A DNA stretch of 8,754 nt from Cytophagales bacterium (GTDB taxonomy: Bacteria > Bacteroidota > Bacteroidia > Cytophagales > Cyclobacteriaceae): NCBI GenBank assembly GCA_029262935.1, contig JAJCYK010000658.1:1-8754 (forward strand), written 5' to 3'. Positions 6,364 through 8,754 of the stretch are shown here, one piece after another. Numbering within the stretch: the stretch's first letter is position 1; the number at the start of each line of letters is the position of its first letter. The translations under genes and the position numbers were made by a program. The notes beneath the pieces are model-generated. The model was not told the origin of the DNA. It saw only the letters and a program-made list of their open reading frames with translations, and made no database searches.

Positions 6364-7188
6364 ATGGGCTTCTCTCTACTTACCGTAAATCACAATTCCT
6401 TTCCAGAATTTTTTGATCAAAAGAATAAATCAACCTTTGAAAATCAGTATGGTTTAGTATGGCTTAAGCGCGGCTCCGGAAGTTACGCTATTGATTTTCA
6501 ACAGTATAAATTTCAAGAAAACAGCCTAATCTTGATTACCCAAAATCAAAATGCCTGTTTTTATTTGGATCAGGGCTGTGAATACTGTGTCATTACATTT
6601 GCTCCTAACTTAGTAAGCAACGCGTCACCCGACGTCCAAAAGTTGCTATCATTTTGCATAAGAGAGCATTTTGAAGGCAAGCAAATATTATCTATCAACC
6701 AGGAAAATGACGATTATCTTTGGTCTATATTCGTACAAATGCAAGCTGCTTTAGTACAAATGAAAGGATCGCTGCGGGCGCAAACGGCTTATCATTTGTT
6801 ACATCTGCTATTAGTCTACTGTAATGATTTAAGACAGGCGCAAAGTAAAGACCATTCCCCTCCCCATGTACATCTTGTACAAGAATTTACTAGCCTACTG
6901 GAAAAGGATTACAAAAACAATCATAAGGTAAACTACTACGTCGAAAATCTAAACATTACTTATAATGGACTTTCGAATTACACTAATGATTATTGTGGTA
7001 AAACTCCCAAGGAAATCATTGTAGAAAGGTTACTGCTAGAAATGAAAAGGCTATTGGCCTCTACCAATTCTTCTGTTAAAGAAATCGCCTACGACTTGGG
7101 ATTTAACGAACCAACCAATATGATTAAGTACTTTAAAAAGTACACCGGTCATACACCTGCACAATTCAGGGAGACTGTTGCTGTATAA
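6364..7188 (+). CDS. AraC-family transcriptional regulator
   Basis: This 274-residue protein has an N-terminal cupin-like sensing domain (about 25-85: GLVWLKRGSGSYAIDF, then SLILITQNQ), a helical linker (about 115-165), and a C-terminal double helix-turn-helix DNA-binding domain (about 188-270). The second HTH is the clearest: SSVKEIAYDLGFNEPTNM (237-253) followed by IKYFKKYTGHTPAQFRE, the standard AraC/XylS signature (HTH_18, PF12833). The inducer is not predictable. The ATG at 6364 lies 18 bases after an AGGAG (6341-6345), too far for a normal ribosome site. The gene sits between the VOC gene and the tautomerase-SDR pair on the same strand. An activator controlling that pair is the natural inference, with the inverted repeat at 7227-7244 as a possible target. 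Confidence 0.93.
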   Translation: MGFSLLTVNHNSFPEFFDQKNKSTFENQYGLVWLKRGSGSYAIDFQQYKFQENSLILITQNQNACFYLDQGCEYCVITFAPNLVSNASPDVQKLLSFCIREHFEGKQILSINQENDDYLWSIFVQMQAALVQMKGSLRAQTAYHLLHLLLVYCNDLRQAQSKDHSPPHVHLVQEFTSLLEKDYKNNHKVNYYVENLNITYNGLSNYTNDYCGKTPKEIIVERLLLEMKRLLASTNSSVKEIAYDLGFNEPTNMIKYFKKYTGHTPAQFRETVAV

Positions 7189-7193
7189 GTAGA

Positions 7194-7219
7194 ATTTTAC
7201 CATTAAAATGTGATTTTTT
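7194..7219 (+). terminator. Weak candidate terminator after the AraC gene
   Basis: ATTTTA (7194-7199) and TAAAAT (7204-7209) pair around a 4-base loop, and TTTTTT follows at 7214-7219. The stem is A/T only and short, so termination would be inefficient at best. It starts six bases after the AraC stop codon, which is the right place. Confidence 0.25.
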
Positions 7220-7226
7220 ACCTGTT

Positions 7227-7253
7227 TCCCAATGGCGGTTGGGAGGAACTTTG
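7227..7253 (+). promoter_or_regulatory. Inverted repeat and near-consensus -7 element upstream of the tautomerase-SDR pair
   Basis: TCCCAA (7227-7232) and TTGGGA (7239-7244) form a perfect 6-base inverted repeat with a 6-base spacer. Two bases later comes GAACTTTG (7246-7253), one mismatch from the Bacteroidota -7 consensus TAnnTTTG, ending 24 bases before the tautomerase ATG. No clear -33 TTG is present; a missing -33 is common for activator-dependent promoters. The repeat occupies the spacer region, so a bound protein there would affect transcription. The arrangement fits a regulated promoter but rests on short motifs. Confidence 0.35.
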
Positions 7254-7277
7254 TGGCATAACTAAATATTTAAAGTC

Positions 7278-7487
7278 ATGCCATTTATTAACATTAAGGT
7301 GACGAATGAAAAGATCACCAAATTACAAAAAGAAAAGCTTATCGCAGGCGTCACGAAATTGGTGGTTGATGTCTTAAACAAAAATCCTCAAACCACCCAT
7401 GTAGTCATTGATGAAATTTCTTCAGAAAACTGGGGTGTTGCTGGGAAACTGAGTACAATCAACAACCATGAAACCCTTAAATCATGA
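7278..7487 (+). CDS. 4-oxalocrotonate tautomerase-family protein
   Basis: This 69-residue protein starts Met-Pro-Phe-Ile. Removing Met exposes Pro1, the catalytic base of the tautomerase superfamily, which acts as a small homo-oligomer in the cytoplasm. The conserved tail motif VVIDEI...NWGVAGKL (about 40-56 after Met removal) supports the 4-OT family (PF01361). The two arginines that hold substrate carboxylates in classical 4-oxalocrotonate tautomerase (Arg11, Arg39) align here with Lys11 and His40, so the substrate is probably not 4-oxalocrotonate itself; keto-enol tautomerisation of another carbonyl compound is more likely. The stop codon overlaps the SDR start as ATGA (7484-7487), which indicates translational coupling. 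The AraC gene ends 89 bases upstream. Confidence 0.93.
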   Translation: MPFINIKVTNEKITKLQKEKLIAGVTKLVVDVLNKNPQTTHVVIDEISSENWGVAGKLSTINNHETLKS

Positions 7488-8230
7488 AAGTGCAAACGGT
7501 AATAATCACTGGGGCTTCCTCGGGTATAGGTAAAGGTATAGCCAAAAAGTTTATTGAAAAGGGTCATCAAGTGGTAATGAATTCTTCTCATCAAGATAGG
7601 TTACAATTAGCCTACAAAGAGCTAGGATCACCCGAAAGTGCTATTCTTGTTGCGGGTGATGTGAGTGATCCTCAAACAGGTAGAAATTTGGTGCTTCAAG
7701 CGACACAGCATTTTGGTTCGTTGGATACCTTGATCAACAATGCTGGGGTATTTGGTTCAAAGCCTTTTTTAGAAGTAGTTCCTGCTGACCTTGAACATTA
7801 TATGAATATCAACTTGAAAGGTACCTTCTTTACGTCACAAGCCGCCATGGCACATATGAAAGACCATGGTGGTGGGAATATCATAAACATAGGGACGGTA
7901 TTAGTAGATCATGCCATAGCCGGTTTCCCTGCCAGCGCTCCTATAACAAGCAAAGGTGCAATCCATGCGTTAACTGGGCAATTAGCCGCTGAGTTTGGCG
8001 CAGAAAACATTCGAGTAAACACAATAGCACCAGGAATCATTCGCAGTCCACTCCAAGCTAAAATAGGTATAGAAAATGCCGATGACCTGGCCGGGCTTCA
8101 TTTATTGCAACGAATTGGGGAGCCAGAAGACGTGGCAAACGGAGCGTACTATTTGTCAACTGCTGAATTTGTAACGGGACTCAATTTAGATATTGCCGGA
8201 GGACATGCAGTTGGGCACAAGTTTGGCTGA
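7484..8230 (+). CDS. SDR-family oxidoreductase with altered catalytic residues
   Basis: This 248-residue cytoplasmic protein has the size and fold of a classical short-chain dehydrogenase/reductase (PF13561). Cofactor-binding parts are intact: TGASSGIG (9-16), Asp59, NNAG (85-88), Asn110 and the APGIIRSP segment (182-189). The active site is not standard. Where YxxxK is expected the sequence is P-I-T-S-K (153-157), so Pro153 replaces Tyr while Lys157 stays; the codon is CCT, two changes from a Tyr codon. The usual catalytic Ser (N-I-G-S) is Thr138 (N-I-G-T). The surrounding sequence is well formed and uninterrupted, so this is not a decayed gene. I infer either a divergent SDR subfamily with another proton donor (Ser151, Thr155 or His143 are nearby) or a non-catalytic NAD(P)-binding protein. 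It overlaps the tautomerase gene by four bases, and a strong terminator follows. Confidence 0.93.
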   Translation: MKVQTVIITGASSGIGKGIAKKFIEKGHQVVMNSSHQDRLQLAYKELGSPESAILVAGDVSDPQTGRNLVLQATQHFGSLDTLINNAGVFGSKPFLEVVPADLEHYMNINLKGTFFTSQAAMAHMKDHGGGNIINIGTVLVDHAIAGFPASAPITSKGAIHALTGQLAAEFGAENIRVNTIAPGIIRSPLQAKIGIENADDLAGLHLLQRIGEPEDVANGAYYLSTAEFVTGLNLDIAGGHAVGHKFG

Positions 8231-8248
8231 TGAGTTTCTATGGTCTAG

Positions 8249-8287
8249 AAAGTGAAGTGTGTGACAAATGCTTCACTTTATTTTTTT
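8249..8287 (+). terminator. Intrinsic terminator of the tautomerase-SDR transcript
   Basis: AAAGTGAAG (8249-8257) and CTTCACTTT (8271-8279) form a perfect 9-base stem with a 13-base loop, followed by A and seven T (8281-8287). It begins 19 bases after the SDR stop. It ends only ten bases before the ATG of the serine hydrolase gene, so that gene depends on read-through or on a promoter inside or before the hairpin. Confidence 0.8.
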
Positions 8288-8297
8288 AAATTAGATT

Positions 8298-8754
8298 ATG
8301 ACTCCTGTAAAAAAGTATTTCCTGCTATTTCTAATTTGGGGATTGTTTCTGCCCACTGCGGCTCTTTTCTCACAGCAAAACCTCCAGGCCATTCAAGAAT
8401 TGGTCGAAGAGAAAATGGAAGAATATGATATTCCGGGTTTGGCTGTGGGTGTCATGCGTGACGGTACACTAATTTATGAACGCTATTTGGGTTTTAGTGA
8501 CCTGGAAGAGCAAACGGTAGTAACTGCTGCCCATGTATTTCATACGGCATCCATTTCTAAGCCTTTTACGGCTATGGCCATTTTACAATTGCAAGCCGCT
8601 GGAAAACTGCAAATTGATGATCCTGTCACTGCCTGCTGGCCCGCTTTTAAACTTCGAGATAAAAGGTATACTCAAATAACCGTGCGACAATTACTAAATC
8701 ACAGTTCAGGGATGCCCGATGTAAAGGATTACCAATGGGGATCCAACCTCAGCT
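8298..8754 (+). CDS. Secreted serine hydrolase, class-C beta-lactamase/penicillin-binding-protein type (3' end outside window)
   Basis: The frame is open from the ATG at 8298 to the right edge (152 complete codons). Residues 1-25 form a signal peptide (MTPVKKYFLL, hydrophobic core, ALFS before Gln26), so the protein is exported. The region IPGLAVGVMRDGTLIYERYLGFSDLE (45-70, shown in part by GLAVGVMRDG), the S-I-S-K motif (85-88) with Ser85 as acylated nucleophile and Lys88 as base, and QLLNHSSGMPD (131-141) are typical of the Beta-lactamase family PF00144. This family includes AmpC, D-alanyl-D-alanine carboxypeptidases and many esterases. Bacteroidota carry many such paralogues and most are not resistance enzymes. 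The C-terminal motifs (YxN, KTG-like) lie outside the window, so the substrate class cannot be judged. A terminator ends ten bases before the start codon. Confidence 0.92.
   Translation, partial: MTPVKKYFLLFLIWGLFLPTAALFSQQNLQAIQELVEEKMEEYDIPGLAVGVMRDGTLIYERYLGFSDLEEQTVVTAAHVFHTASISKPFTAMAILQLQAAGKLQIDDPVTACWPAFKLRDKRYTQITVRQLLNHSSGMPDVKDYQWGSNLS

Noticed and set aside
8298..8754. Antibiotic-resistance beta-lactamase.
   Set aside because: The S-x-x-K fold family is broad; the visible part cannot separate a lactamase from peptidases and esterases, and the neighbours give no resistance context.

Overview
The window looks like a chromosomal segment from a Bacteroidota bacterium, probably of the Cytophagales/Flavobacteriia type, with moderately low GC. 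Four things support this. There is a DUF3078-type outer-membrane protein, a family concentrated in Bacteroidota. The translation starts lack Shine-Dalgarno sequences at normal spacing. A TACCTTTG element of the Bacteroidota -7 class (TAnnTTTG) lies just upstream of the helicase gene. Signal peptides commonly end in A-Q or S-Q.

Layout. Positions 1-1404 (minus) hold the 5' part of an unrecognised secreted, Gln/Asn-rich, coiled-coil-like protein that runs off the left edge. A secreted alpha/beta-hydrolase (1494-2393, minus) lies upstream of it in the same direction. A small DUF3052 protein (2464-2868, plus) diverges from the hydrolase. It converges, with one base between stop codons, on a DEAD-box RNA helicase with a DbpA-type RNA-binding domain (2870-4582, minus, TTG start). 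Next comes the DUF3078 outer-membrane protein (4793-5800, minus; its start is doubtful).

From 5941 onward everything is on the plus strand: a VOC-superfamily protein, an AraC-family regulator, a small 4-oxalocrotonate-tautomerase-like protein, a short-chain dehydrogenase/reductase (SDR) that overlaps the tautomerase by ATGA, a strong intrinsic terminator, and the 5' part of a secreted class-C-beta-lactamase-type serine hydrolase that runs off the right edge.

The left half (1-5800) reads as ordinary housekeeping and envelope genes with little functional linkage. The right half looks like a small regulated catabolic or detoxification cassette: the AraC regulator probably controls the translationally coupled tautomerase-SDR pair, with the VOC protein as a possible accessory. 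The most unusual thing seen is in the SDR. The position of the catalytic Tyr in YxxxK is a proline and the usual Ser is a Thr, while the cofactor-binding motifs and the Lys are intact. The tautomerase likewise lacks the two arginines that bind substrate in classical 4-oxalocrotonate tautomerase. I see no rRNA, tRNA, CRISPR array, insertion sequence or prophage. No intergenic stretch exceeds about 210 bases.
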